Below, piece by piece: positions 5,224 to 13,321 of a stretch of DNA of 13,655 nucleotides; the stretch's first letter is position 1, and each line of letters starts with the position of its first letter. Where the stretch lies: positions 1 to 13,655 of the forward strand of contig DASPKA010000109.1 in the NCBI GenBank assembly GCA_035628335.1, written 5' to 3'. This stretch comes from DASPKA01 sp035628335 (lineage in GTDB: Bacteria > Patescibacteriota > Doudnabacteria > UBA920). The notes below the pieces were generated by a model. That model was given only the letters and a program-made list of their open reading frames with translations, had not been told where the DNA came from and ran no database searches. Position numbers and translations under genes: made by a program.

Positions 5224-8200
5224 ATGGAGAGGCACGAAGGACCAGAAGAAAGTGAAATAAAGATTCCAGAGAGACTCGTCGTGTTGGACGCATCTGCAGA
5301 AGGTGAAAGTGAAGCCCGACGGAGAGCTGGAGAGCGGATAAGCAAAGAGCGAGCTGAGGCTGGCCGTCTTAAACGTATGCTGCTTAATGTCATGGAGGGC
5401 GGGTACCGGAAAAAGTACCTAGAAGAAGAACGGCGCAAGATTTTTGGGTTTGAAAAAAAGCAAAACATTTTTGGCCGCATATTTAATCGCAGAACGGACG
5501 AACGACGGGTAGGAGAGGAAACATTTACCGGTGACCGGGTTACGACCCAGCAAGAACTCAACGCTCAAGCAAGCCGTTTTGCAGATAACGAACTAGCGGC
5601 AATGCTCAGTCCAGAAGAGGCAGCTTCTGTTCGTATTGAAGGTCCAAGAGAAAGAATTGTTGACTTGATTGCTGATTACGCTGCTGGTCGGCTTAATGAG
5701 GCTGCTTTTTTGCAAAGGAAAAATTTAATTTTTTCAGAAGAAGGGATTGCGGGCCATAACCTACGCGCGCGTGAGAATAAAGGCTTAATGATAGCCGATA
5801 ACCTTCTTGACGCAGCAAAGGAGTTTAGAAAATGGCGCAATGCCGAAATTGCCGGTGAACGAACGGCGGATTTAGATAACCGACTCAAGGCACAGCTTAG
5901 AGCCATGGGTATGGACTTTGGCACCACAGGCAGCACGATTCGTACTCAAGAGACATTAGATAGGGTGGAAAGGGTTATAGACTATATGGAACGGAACCCT
6001 ATTCTCGGTAGATTGCCAATTGGCGGTGAGGCATTAGCATTTGGCGCCTCACTTGCAGGCTCAGCATTTAAGTGGTTCTCGCGTAGCGCGGCTCGCAGTG
6101 CAGTGCCAATAGTTGGCGGCGCGTTAGTAGCAGGTTACTTTGGAGCTAAGACACGAGGCAAGCAAATGGAGCAGGACCGAGCATTGTATAATACTCAAAA
6201 TGAGCTTTCTGCACATACTCCGGGGAATGATTTAGAAAGAAAGTTCGTAAAAGCCTATAAAACAAAGAGTGTTGGAGAAATGGTTGCTGCTATGGACGCT
6301 GCTCTTCATGCCATTGAAGGCATGGAAAGTGTAAGTATTGAATCTAAACACCGACTTATAGAAGCGGTTGCAGACGCGGAAGCGAGGTTCCGCATTCACC
6401 ACCTTTCAGGTCGTGAGGGAAAGGGACTCATCAACTTTAGTAAAACAGGTCTTGCCGGTGATGTTGGCAGAGTACGTAATTTACTCGAACTTGAACGAAA
6501 AATAGCGCAATCAATTAGGGTTATTTCAGCTGGACCTGCTGGAACAGATGGTCACCCCACCTTGGACTCAGATGCAATAGTTGCATATAATACAATTTTC
6601 CATGACACACAAAACAGGTTATTAAGTGAAGCTGAGGCAGTTGATGCAGATTTCCAGAAGCTAAAACGCACGGAGCAGATGAAAGCATTTGGCAAGAGCG
6701 CTTTGACTGCGGGTACTGTGGGTCTCGCGACACAAGCAATACACGGCTGGTATACAGGTCGTGACAGTCTTTTGGGTGCGGTTGCGAGAAAAGCTTATAA
6801 CTTTATACATGAAAAGACGGGATGGGGAAGCCCATGGGGCGCGCCAGGGGAACGAAGTACCACACTTCAAGTGGATTCAAATCCTGCCACAGGATACTCT
6901 TTGGAAGCAAATCCAGACATTGAAGAAGGTACAAAAGAGTATGAGCAGATGCTCAAGAATATAGAAGCGGCGCCTACCTTTTACCAGTCTTTGGGTCTTG
7001 AGATTCACCCTCCTGTAGGTACGCATTTTGAACTTGTAGAGGGTGATGCTACAAAGCAGTTGCTTGTAGATGAATCAGGCAGAGAGCTCGGCAAGTTCCA
7101 GGTTATGAATTACGGTACGCAAGAGAATCCTATATATAAACTTGATTATATTCCTGGTTCTTCTCCAGCTGGTGTAACAGTTGAGCTTCAGACTGGTGGT
7201 GGAGTAGCTGCTGAAGGTGGGCTTAAAAAGTTGTTTGGCGGTGAAGAGTTTAAAGGTAAATTGTTAGGTTACCTTGATAACAAAACCAGGGCTTTTGATT
7301 TGAATGAAATTCGCATGGATGGTGTGGTGCGGGGAGATTCAGTAGACATTAATATGAACAATCTCTTGCAGCACGGCTCCATAAACAGCTCGCTTAGGCC
7401 TGACATCGCGGTAGAGTTGAAGGCAGGAAACATAGCCGCGCTTATTACCGTTGATGGAAAACAGGTTATAGCTCACCTTGATGAAAAAGGTCATGCAATC
7501 TTTAAAGGTGATAAGATCGCGGAAGTGTTTCATATGAAAGGCGGGAATATAGAGCACAGCGCGCAAAGTTTGCAAACTATAGTTTTGGACGGAAAGGGTG
7601 GGTATCATGTTATTAACACAGTCCCAGGAAGCGGAACCTGGCATGGAGAAGTTCCTCAAGCTGCTGTGGGTGGGGGAACTGGTACAAATATCATAGTTAC
7701 AGAGTCAGGCAAGGAGTGGGCTTCGGGTGTTGTTGGGTATTACAATGCCAGAAAAGAAGAGAAGTGGGGCATGAAGCCCAAAGAAAAGAAAAAGAAAGGA
7801 CATGGACACGGACATGGTGGGCATGGCGATCATGGCGGGGGTGACGGGCATCACGAGGCAGGCCATGGAGCAGCACATGCAGAAACTCATCCAGCAGAAG
7901 AAAAAGACAAAGAAAAGAAAAACTATAAGTCAATTACTATACCGGTAGAATTTTTGGAAAATGAATCATTGCGTCGAGAAAAACCGCGCGCAAGGATTTT
8001 AGATGCGCTTGCTAAAGTAGAAGTTCACAAAGACCATGTTGCTGCTATAGCAGGTTCTGCAGATGCTCGGACTAGATTCTTTGAAGACTTAGTCAAAATG
8101 CTTTCTCATATCAAAGACCCAGCAAAAATAACAGGCAAGGTCAGACTTGGAGACACTACAGCACGTATAACTGGAGACGGATTAAACTTTCTTAAGATTA

Positions 8201-10650
8201 GATGGAACGTAGGTGATAGAAACAATGTCCGTAAAACTTTAATGGACATAGAACATGCATTCAAGGACTCCACCGAAGATATCCCTGAATTTGCTCCGGG
8301 CGTTACAGTTACAACTTCGGAAGCAGCTGAAGTGGCAAGTCCAGCGCTGCATGATATGACCGTTACTTCAGAGGACGTGCGATCCGTAGTAGAACGCAGG
8401 GCAACTGGGACACTGGAGCGCGGAGAGCGCGAGACTCGCGAACGTGCTTTAATTGCAGATATAGCAGTGGTTTTTAAATTTCAAGAACCTTACCAAGGTG
8501 GTGCTGCAGCAAGTCGCGCAAAAAATATTGTATTACAGGCCTTGCCAGAACTGGATTTAGAAGAGCTGATTAATCGGGGTATTGAAATAGTTTTTACAGA
8601 TAACCCTCCTGCTGTCGCCGTAGAAAATAAACTGCATCTCAGGCGGAATGTAAGTGCAGAGTCACTTTTGAACTCTATACGTGCAAAATTTTCAATTGAG
8701 CGCTTATCACTCCCAACCCCTGAAGCTAGAGTGGAAGTAGCAGGGTATTCTGAGACGAGCGGGATTTCAACTGACACAGTGGAAGAGCTATATCATATCG
8801 ACAAGACTGATGAAAGGGGTAATCCATCAGAAGCTTTTTCAAATCTTTATAAGCAGATAAGCAAGTTCAGGTTTGAAAACAATCTTTCACCAACAGACGC
8901 AGCGCATGCACGTAAGCTTGTGTTGCAGGCAGTAGGGGCGTCAAATTATGAAGCAATCCCAAACAAAATCTTTTTTGTCGGTACCCATGAACCGCATGAC
9001 TTGCCAGCTAATGGTGTATTTATACGATTTGGCACAAGTGGGGGAACCTTAGCACGGCTTCACGAGGCTAATGTACTTGGACCTGATATTGAAAAGCTCA
9101 TGAGTCCGGAATCGAGGACTTGGAACTCAGGTTTAATTACTGTAAGACCAAATTTTGTTAAATCTAAAATTGCAGGTATTAGCGACGAAAGAGCTGAAAA
9201 AATAGCTTCTATTGCAAGTAAAGTAGAAATTTCAAATTTGGTTAGGTCAGAGCAAAGAAATGCTACAATACAAAAATTGATTGATGCATTCGCTCGACTA
9301 CCTTTAAATTTTTCAACTGATGATTTTCAAATTCAGATGCGTGTAGATCCTAAAACAGAAACACGGTATTACACAAAAGGAGTAATCTTATATTTGAAAG
9401 GTTACGATGATTATCGTGTTTGGGCTGAGGCAATAGGGAAAGCAATTGGCGAAGAAGTGTCACGCGACCCAATCCGCGAGCCTGCACCAGAAGTGGTGCT
9501 TGAAACAAATCAACTAGTGTATGAGGGCGGAGATAAAAAACTATTGGCGGGTTTTGGGTATTCTGAAGAAAACACGCAAGTTGCTGACAGACTTAAGGGC
9601 GCTATAAGCAGAGTTGAGTTGAGTAAAGATATAGACCCTAGTGATTTAGAGACCATGGAAGCCATCTCAAAAGTGCTTGGAGCTTTGAATGCTCGTAAGC
9701 TTTCGGCAGTGAATAAAAAGCTTATTATCGTAACCGACTTAAACGCGGTGCCTGCTGCGGATCGTTCTAAAAATTTTTATGTTCAGTTCCCGGAAGCAGG
9801 GACTGCAGACAAGGCTTCCGAGCTTATAGGTAGGGTAGAGGCTACTAATCGTGATATATTGTATAGAGAAAATGAGCGACTCGAGCCATTGCCGCCTGAA
9901 GCCCAAATTAGTGAAATGGATGCAGGTGCTATAAATAGTGTTGAGGCACGAGACGCGCTGGCTGCAGTACTCGCAGGAACAAAGCGTGAGGCAAGGATAA
10001 AGAAATTGATACAAGAGAATTTTAAAGTGTCAAGATCGTTGAGGCTCGCAGAGCAAAAACAAATCATTGCTAAGGTGGTAGATTTTGCTTCACGCATAGA
10101 CATAACAAAAGATTTGAAAAATGTCCGCTTCTTTATTCACGATAGCCCCACACGCAAGATGAGTATAGATGATAAAGATGTGTTAATTTTAAATATTGCG
10201 GGGTCAGCTGAGGACTGGGTTTCTGATGTGCGAGACGAGTATAGTGACGTAGTGTTTTATGAGAAGATTCCTGACCGAGCAAAAGGCGCATGGCAGCTGA
10301 ATTTAAACCGCCGAGGTATGAAAGACAGGCTTATTGCAGCTGGTGTTTCTGTGAGCGGTGAGTCAGAGGCTAATATTAGGGAGTTTTTAGACTCAGTACT
10401 TGACAACCGATCTCATGAAGGACAGTTCTTAAAGTTTGCAGATGATTTTGAGTTTAACCCGGGAGCAGAAGCGGATGATGAAAAACTAAGGGCATTTGCC
10501 GTGGTTTTGTTTAAATATGCAATGCCTCACGTTTCCGATGCCCGAAATAGTTTCGTATACATGAGCAATAGGCTCATACGGAGTGATGACCAATTTGGTC
10601 CTTCTAAAAAAGACAAAATATTAATGCTCGGGGGAATTGCAGTAAAGTGA
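5224..10650 (+). CDS. Giant multidomain protein (1808 residues) with His-rich tract and C-terminal repeats
   Basis: No known family is recognised. Residues 1-260 are charged and helical. Hydrophobic Gly/Ala-rich segments at about 264-284, 290-308 and 489-508 could insert in the membrane; between them lies a helical domain (about 310-480). Residues 515-835 look beta-rich. Residues 843-898 are a Lys-rich stretch enclosing a tract with ten histidines in 30 residues (860-889, GHGHGHGGHGDHGGG style), a likely metal-binding or flexible linker. Residues about 925-1808 contain seven diverged copies of a unit: a strand start such as KVEV/KFRF/RVEL, a helix, then two strands (for example KIFFVG...GVFIRFG, KLIIVTD...NFYVQFP, VRFFIHD...VLILNIAG). 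Similar units appear in the next gene, which starts 1 nt after this stop. The ATG follows the previous stop by 3 nt. A surface or envelope-scaffold role is inference only. Confidence 0.85.
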   Translation: MERHEGPEESEIKIPERLVVLDASAEGESEARRRAGERISKERAEAGRLKRMLLNVMEGGYRKKYLEEERRKIFGFEKKQNIFGRIFNRRTDERRVGEETFTGDRVTTQQELNAQASRFADNELAAMLSPEEAASVRIEGPRERIVDLIADYAAGRLNEAAFLQRKNLIFSEEGIAGHNLRARENKGLMIADNLLDAAKEFRKWRNAEIAGERTADLDNRLKAQLRAMGMDFGTTGSTIRTQETLDRVERVIDYMERNPILGRLPIGGEALAFGASLAGSAFKWFSRSAARSAVPIVGGALVAGYFGAKTRGKQMEQDRALYNTQNELSAHTPGNDLERKFVKAYKTKSVGEMVAAMDAALHAIEGMESVSIESKHRLIEAVADAEARFRIHHLSGREGKGLINFSKTGLAGDVGRVRNLLELERKIAQSIRVISAGPAGTDGHPTLDSDAIVAYNTIFHDTQNRLLSEAEAVDADFQKLKRTEQMKAFGKSALTAGTVGLATQAIHGWYTGRDSLLGAVARKAYNFIHEKTGWGSPWGAPGERSTTLQVDSNPATGYSLEANPDIEEGTKEYEQMLKNIEAAPTFYQSLGLEIHPPVGTHFELVEGDATKQLLVDESGRELGKFQVMNYGTQENPIYKLDYIPGSSPAGVTVELQTGGGVAAEGGLKKLFGGEEFKGKLLGYLDNKTRAFDLNEIRMDGVVRGDSVDINMNNLLQHGSINSSLRPDIAVELKAGNIAALITVDGKQVIAHLDEKGHAIFKGDKIAEVFHMKGGNIEHSAQSLQTIVLDGKGGYHVINTVPGSGTWHGEVPQAAVGGGTGTNIIVTESGKEWASGVVGYYNARKEEKWGMKPKEKKKKGHGHGHGGHGDHGGGDGHHEAGHGAAHAETHPAEEKDKEKKNYKSITIPVEFLENESLRREKPRARILDALAKVEVHKDHVAAIAGSADARTRFFEDLVKMLSHIKDPAKITGKVRLGDTTARITGDGLNFLKIRWNVGDRNNVRKTLMDIEHAFKDSTEDIPEFAPGVTVTTSEAAEVASPALHDMTVTSEDVRSVVERRATGTLERGERETRERALIADIAVVFKFQEPYQGGAAASRAKNIVLQALPELDLEELINRGIEIVFTDNPPAVAVENKLHLRRNVSAESLLNSIRAKFSIERLSLPTPEARVEVAGYSETSGISTDTVEELYHIDKTDERGNPSEAFSNLYKQISKFRFENNLSPTDAAHARKLVLQAVGASNYEAIPNKIFFVGTHEPHDLPANGVFIRFGTSGGTLARLHEANVLGPDIEKLMSPESRTWNSGLITVRPNFVKSKIAGISDERAEKIASIASKVEISNLVRSEQRNATIQKLIDAFARLPLNFSTDDFQIQMRVDPKTETRYYTKGVILYLKGYDDYRVWAEAIGKAIGEEVSRDPIREPAPEVVLETNQLVYEGGDKKLLAGFGYSEENTQVADRLKGAISRVELSKDIDPSDLETMEAISKVLGALNARKLSAVNKKLIIVTDLNAVPAADRSKNFYVQFPEAGTADKASELIGRVEATNRDILYRENERLEPLPPEAQISEMDAGAINSVEARDALAAVLAGTKREARIKKLIQENFKVSRSLRLAEQKQIIAKVVDFASRIDITKDLKNVRFFIHDSPTRKMSIDDKDVLILNIAGSAEDWVSDVRDEYSDVVFYEKIPDRAKGAWQLNLNRRGMKDRLIAAGVSVSGESEANIREFLDSVLDNRSHEGQFLKFADDFEFNPGAEADDEKLRAFAVVLFKYAMPHVSDARNSFVYMSNRLIRSDDQFGPSKKDKILMLGGIAVK
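7801..7890 (+). other. Histidine/glycine-rich tract inside the giant protein
   Basis: Ten His codons (both CAT and CAC) occur in 30 codons, separated mostly by Gly, with some Asp, Glu and Ala. Poly-Lys/Glu stretches on both sides set it between the beta-rich middle and the repeat half. Mixed codons argue for selection at protein level rather than a simple DNA microsatellite. Confidence 0.8.
7996..10650 (+). repeat. Seven degenerate protein repeats in the C-terminal half of the giant
   Basis: Units start near residues 925, 1074, 1206, 1327, 1454, 1594 and 1736, about 110-150 residues apart. Each has a first strand (AKVEV, VVFKF, SKFRF, SKVEI, SRVEL, NFKVS, DDFEF), a helix of about 20-25 residues, and a strand pair with a 10-14 residue connection. 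Nucleotide identity between copies is negligible, so these are ancient protein repeats. Confidence 0.55.
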
Positions 10651-10651
10651 T

Positions 10652-12460
10652 ATGGCGCCAAATTTTTCAATTAAAGAACTTCTTGCAGATGCCGAGGATG
10701 CAAAGCAGAAACCAGGAACGAAAGTCGAGGTTGAGCCTGCTGCTGAACAGGAACCGGACGAGCGAAACCTGGAAGCTCCTCAAATAAAGCTGAAAGAAGT
10801 TCAGCAAGTATATGGTTTAACTACTTTAAATGACACGACTGGGGAAGCAGCTCGTTTGCTTAGAATTGCAAAAGAGCATTTTTTGGTTGAGGAAGGGTTA
10901 GTTGCAAGTTACTTTGACACACAGTCTCCCGTATGTCACATTGTAAATCTACTCGGGAAGCTTGATGAATCAGGTTTAAAAAAATTGCTTAAGGGCGGTA
11001 AAGTTACTTTTGTAGTTGACCCAACTAAAGAGACAAAAAATAATAACATATATGTTTACAGTACTAACACAGCAAAGGAAGTTCAGGATTATTTATCCGC
11101 AGTAGCAAGGGACAGGGGACTTGATCCTGTTATCCTACCTATCCAACAGCAACTCCAACCACTTTATACCTACTATTTACGAGAAAAAGCGGGTTCCCCT
11201 GGTGAGAATGAGCCCGCAACAGCTTTTAATTATAAAGCCTTTTCGAAAGATTCATGGTTAGAGGTAGGATTTCGTTTGACTGCACGAGGCATGGATAAGT
11301 CTGCTGTAGATGCGTTACTGGCAGATGCGGAAAAAATAAAGTACGCAACACCGCTTGAGGATGATGAAGCTGCTGATCTAGCGTTGAAAAAACGTGCAAG
11401 CGAATTAGTTTTAACTGCTAAAAACTTGCAATTCTTGAGTGGGTTTTCTCGTGTAATAATTGCACCTGGTCCTTCACGAGCAGTTCCGGACGCAACCAAT
11501 GGCAATACTTTATTTCTTAACCTTAATGATACTCTCGAACAAAATCAGCGATACCTAAACAATTTTTTTAACGCACAGTTATTTAGAGGTAACGCGAGGG
11601 CTGAGGGACCAGCTGCAGAGGCTCTCCAAGCCCGTTCTGAGCAAGGAGAGGGCGGTGTAGTGTCATTTAATGAGAACAGGATAGTGGGTGCTTGGCGATT
11701 TCCCAGAACTGCGCGAGAAAGAAATGAGTTACAGAACAAGGCAATTGAGTTGGTTAAAAAAATCAAAACAGATATACAGGACGCTGAATTACAGCGAAAA
11801 ATTCTTAGCGAATTACGATTTGCACTCGGCGAAGTGGAAGATTTCACTCCACTCATGCAATTTGAAGTCACCGTAAGCAATGAAATTACTAGTATTTCCA
11901 GCAATAAGATAAACTTGAAAGCACCAGATGCCCTAAACCAGAAAGGTGTGGGAAGAGGATGGCTTGACTTTCTTAAGTCAGAGGTCGCAGCGGCATTTGG
12001 CGCTCAGGCGAATACTGCCCCAGCACCGGCTCCGGCGAGAGCCGGTCGTGGCGGAGGTGAGCGTCTTAGGCAAGTTGGCGACGCTGCGCCAAACAATCAA
12101 GAGCAGTTAATACGCAGGTTTCCAGACTTGGCAGGAAAATTATTTGCGGACACTGCGGCAGACGCTGAACTCCGCGGGAACGGCGATCTTCGTAAAGATT
12201 TCTATCATAAACTCGCACTTATTTTAACTGCTCTTGAAGGAGAAGCAAGATTAATAAACGCAGTTCCACGATTTGAGATAGACACCCAAGCGCTCGATGC
12301 AAGCGATTTTGCAGAAAATTTTGGAGTCTTGGATAACGGACAAATAGTAACACTGGGTATTGATGGGGTTACGCAATTGAGTACTGCAGATGCAGCAGAA
12401 GGGCTTAAGAAGTCGCTTCAGCTAGCCTCAGCAGCGCGGCTGCAGGGTGGAAGTTCTTAG
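10652..12460 (+). CDS. 602-residue partner protein sharing the giant's repeat unit
   Basis: No family is recognised. It starts one base after the giant's TGA, so translation is likely coupled. No signal peptide or membrane helix is seen. Residues 1-45 are a charged, disordered-looking tail. Four regions match the strand-pair unit of the giant protein: about 115-137 (KVTFVVD...IYVYST), 220-293 (AEKIKY, then a helix, then RVIIAPG...TLFLNLND), 365-427 (VKKIKT, a helix, then FEVTVSN...KINLKAP) and 510-571 (RFEIDTQ...IVTLGID). A Pro/Ala then Gly/Arg linker at about 451-471 separates the third and fourth units. Sharing a repeat with the adjacent gene suggests common origin and probably a common complex (inference). 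No clear terminator follows; the next gene has its own promoter. Confidence 0.8.
   Translation: MAPNFSIKELLADAEDAKQKPGTKVEVEPAAEQEPDERNLEAPQIKLKEVQQVYGLTTLNDTTGEAARLLRIAKEHFLVEEGLVASYFDTQSPVCHIVNLLGKLDESGLKKLLKGGKVTFVVDPTKETKNNNIYVYSTNTAKEVQDYLSAVARDRGLDPVILPIQQQLQPLYTYYLREKAGSPGENEPATAFNYKAFSKDSWLEVGFRLTARGMDKSAVDALLADAEKIKYATPLEDDEAADLALKKRASELVLTAKNLQFLSGFSRVIIAPGPSRAVPDATNGNTLFLNLNDTLEQNQRYLNNFFNAQLFRGNARAEGPAAEALQARSEQGEGGVVSFNENRIVGAWRFPRTARERNELQNKAIELVKKIKTDIQDAELQRKILSELRFALGEVEDFTPLMQFEVTVSNEITSISSNKINLKAPDALNQKGVGRGWLDFLKSEVAAAFGAQANTAPAPAPARAGRGGGERLRQVGDAAPNNQEQLIRRFPDLAGKLFADTAADAELRGNGDLRKDFYHKLALILTALEGEARLINAVPRFEIDTQALDASDFAENFGVLDNGQIVTLGIDGVTQLSTADAAEGLKKSLQLASAARLQGGSS
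12025..12046 (+). repeat. GC-rich 8-bp inverted repeat within the linker codons
   Basis: ACCGGCTC at 12025-12032 pairs exactly with GAGCCGGT at 12039-12046 around a 6-nt loop, in the Pro/Ala/Gly/Arg linker of the 602-residue protein. It could form an mRNA hairpin that slows ribosomes between domains, or simply reflect Ala/Gly codon composition. Confidence 0.35.
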
Positions 12461-12486
12461 ACACAAAGATTTCTGGGGATAAATTT

Positions 12487-12514
12487 CTTGCATTAAAAAT
12501 AACCGTGGTATAAT
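12487..12514 (+). promoter_or_regulatory. Extended -10 promoter of the surface-protein gene
   Basis: TATAAT at 12509-12514 is preceded by TGG (extended -10). CTTGCA at 12487-12492 could be a -35 with a 16-nt spacer. The transcript should start near 12521, about 24 nt before ATG 12545. Confidence 0.65.
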
Positions 12515-12544
12515 AAATCTATCTAGGAAAATTAATACAATAAT

Positions 12545-13204
12545 ATGCGAAACAAAAATAAACTTTTACTTTTTTCGTCTGTAGCAAGTGCAGGACTTTT
12601 GCTCTTGCCATTAACTGCTATTGCGCAGCAGGCAAGTGGGCCAGAGAATCCTCCAATAACGGTAGAAGAACAAAATCAAGCATTCTCTTTGGCAGCTGGT
12701 TCCCTTAGTGGCCACGTCTTCATAGACAAGAACGGTAATGGTGAGGAAGATGAAGACGACTTACCTGCAAAGGGTTGTACTATAACAGTTCAAGGGTCAC
12801 AGTCTAACTCAGAAACCACAGACGACAATGGAGACTACGTCACCCAAGAAGCAGCTGGAAATGTTTCAGTAACTGTTAGCCTTCAGGACGGTGACTGTAA
12901 GGGCGGTAAAGTTACCACTGCGTCTGCTGGTGGTGGTGCTACTCAGAGCATAACGGTCACAGGTGGAGGCAGTGCCTTTGCTGAACCAGTTGGTGTTCAG
13001 GTAGGTAAAGCTACTGCTTCTAGTAATAACTCAGGCAATGCAGACGATGAAGACGAGGAAGAGTTGGCAGACACTGCTTCAGAAGGGTTTAAGGCAATTG
13101 CTCTAGCTCTCGGTGTTTTGGTGCTTATGGGTGCTTTGCAGCTTATGAAGAAGACTGCATTTGCAAGCAAAATAAGGATTGGTGGAGTAAACTTACTCAA
13201 ATAA
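12545..13204 (+). CDS. Secreted SdrD-B-type surface protein with LADTA cell-wall/membrane anchor
   Basis: The 219-residue product begins with a signal peptide (hydrophobic core about 7-22, LPLTAIA-QQ, cleavage near 27/28). Residues 52-118 fit one SdrD B-type / Cna-B-like domain: SGHVFIDKNGNGEEDEDD, with Asp/Asn spaced as in calcium-binding loops (D61, N63, N65), then TTDDNGDY, the usual TDxNGxY signature. Cys78 and Cys118 are the only cysteines and may form a disulfide. A Gly/Ser/Asn-rich stalk and an acidic patch (DDEDEEE) lead to LADTA at 174-178, a hydrophobic helix 182-201 and KK. This is the layout of a sortase signal, though the motif is atypical (LPXTG usual; LAXTG for class E) and 16 residues follow the lysines. 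A probable sortase gene follows, supporting anchoring. It likely displays a short calcium-stabilised domain on the cell surface. Confidence 0.75.
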   Translation: MRNKNKLLLFSSVASAGLLLLPLTAIAQQASGPENPPITVEEQNQAFSLAAGSLSGHVFIDKNGNGEEDEDDLPAKGCTITVQGSQSNSETTDDNGDYVTQEAAGNVSVTVSLQDGDCKGGKVTTASAGGGATQSITVTGGGSAFAEPVGVQVGKATASSNNSGNADDEDEEELADTASEGFKAIALALGVLVLMGALQLMKKTAFASKIRIGGVNLLK

Positions 13205-13216
13205 TGCCTAATAACC

Positions 13217-13274
13217 AATTCCTAATTACTAATGAAATGCTTAAATGTAAAATGGTTTAAAGACATTAGGAATT
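13217..13274. repeat. Distant 10-bp inverted repeat in the AT-rich intergenic gap
   Basis: AATTCCTAAT at 13217-13226 and ATTAGGAATT at 13265-13274 are exact reverse complements 38 nt apart, between the surface-protein gene and the sortase-like gene. A related string (ATTAGAAATTC) follows at about 13286. No T-run makes a terminator. It could be a degraded intergenic repeat or chance in AT-rich DNA. Confidence 0.4.
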
Positions 13275-13321
13275 AATTCATTACATTAGAAATTCGATTT
13301 TAGGATTTGGACATTTTGCTC

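Noticed and set aside
10648..10650. Recoded TGA (genetic code 25 as in Gracilibacteria)
   Set aside because: No in-frame TGA occurs in the long genes, Trp is TGG, and reading through this TGA meets a TAA after a few codons.
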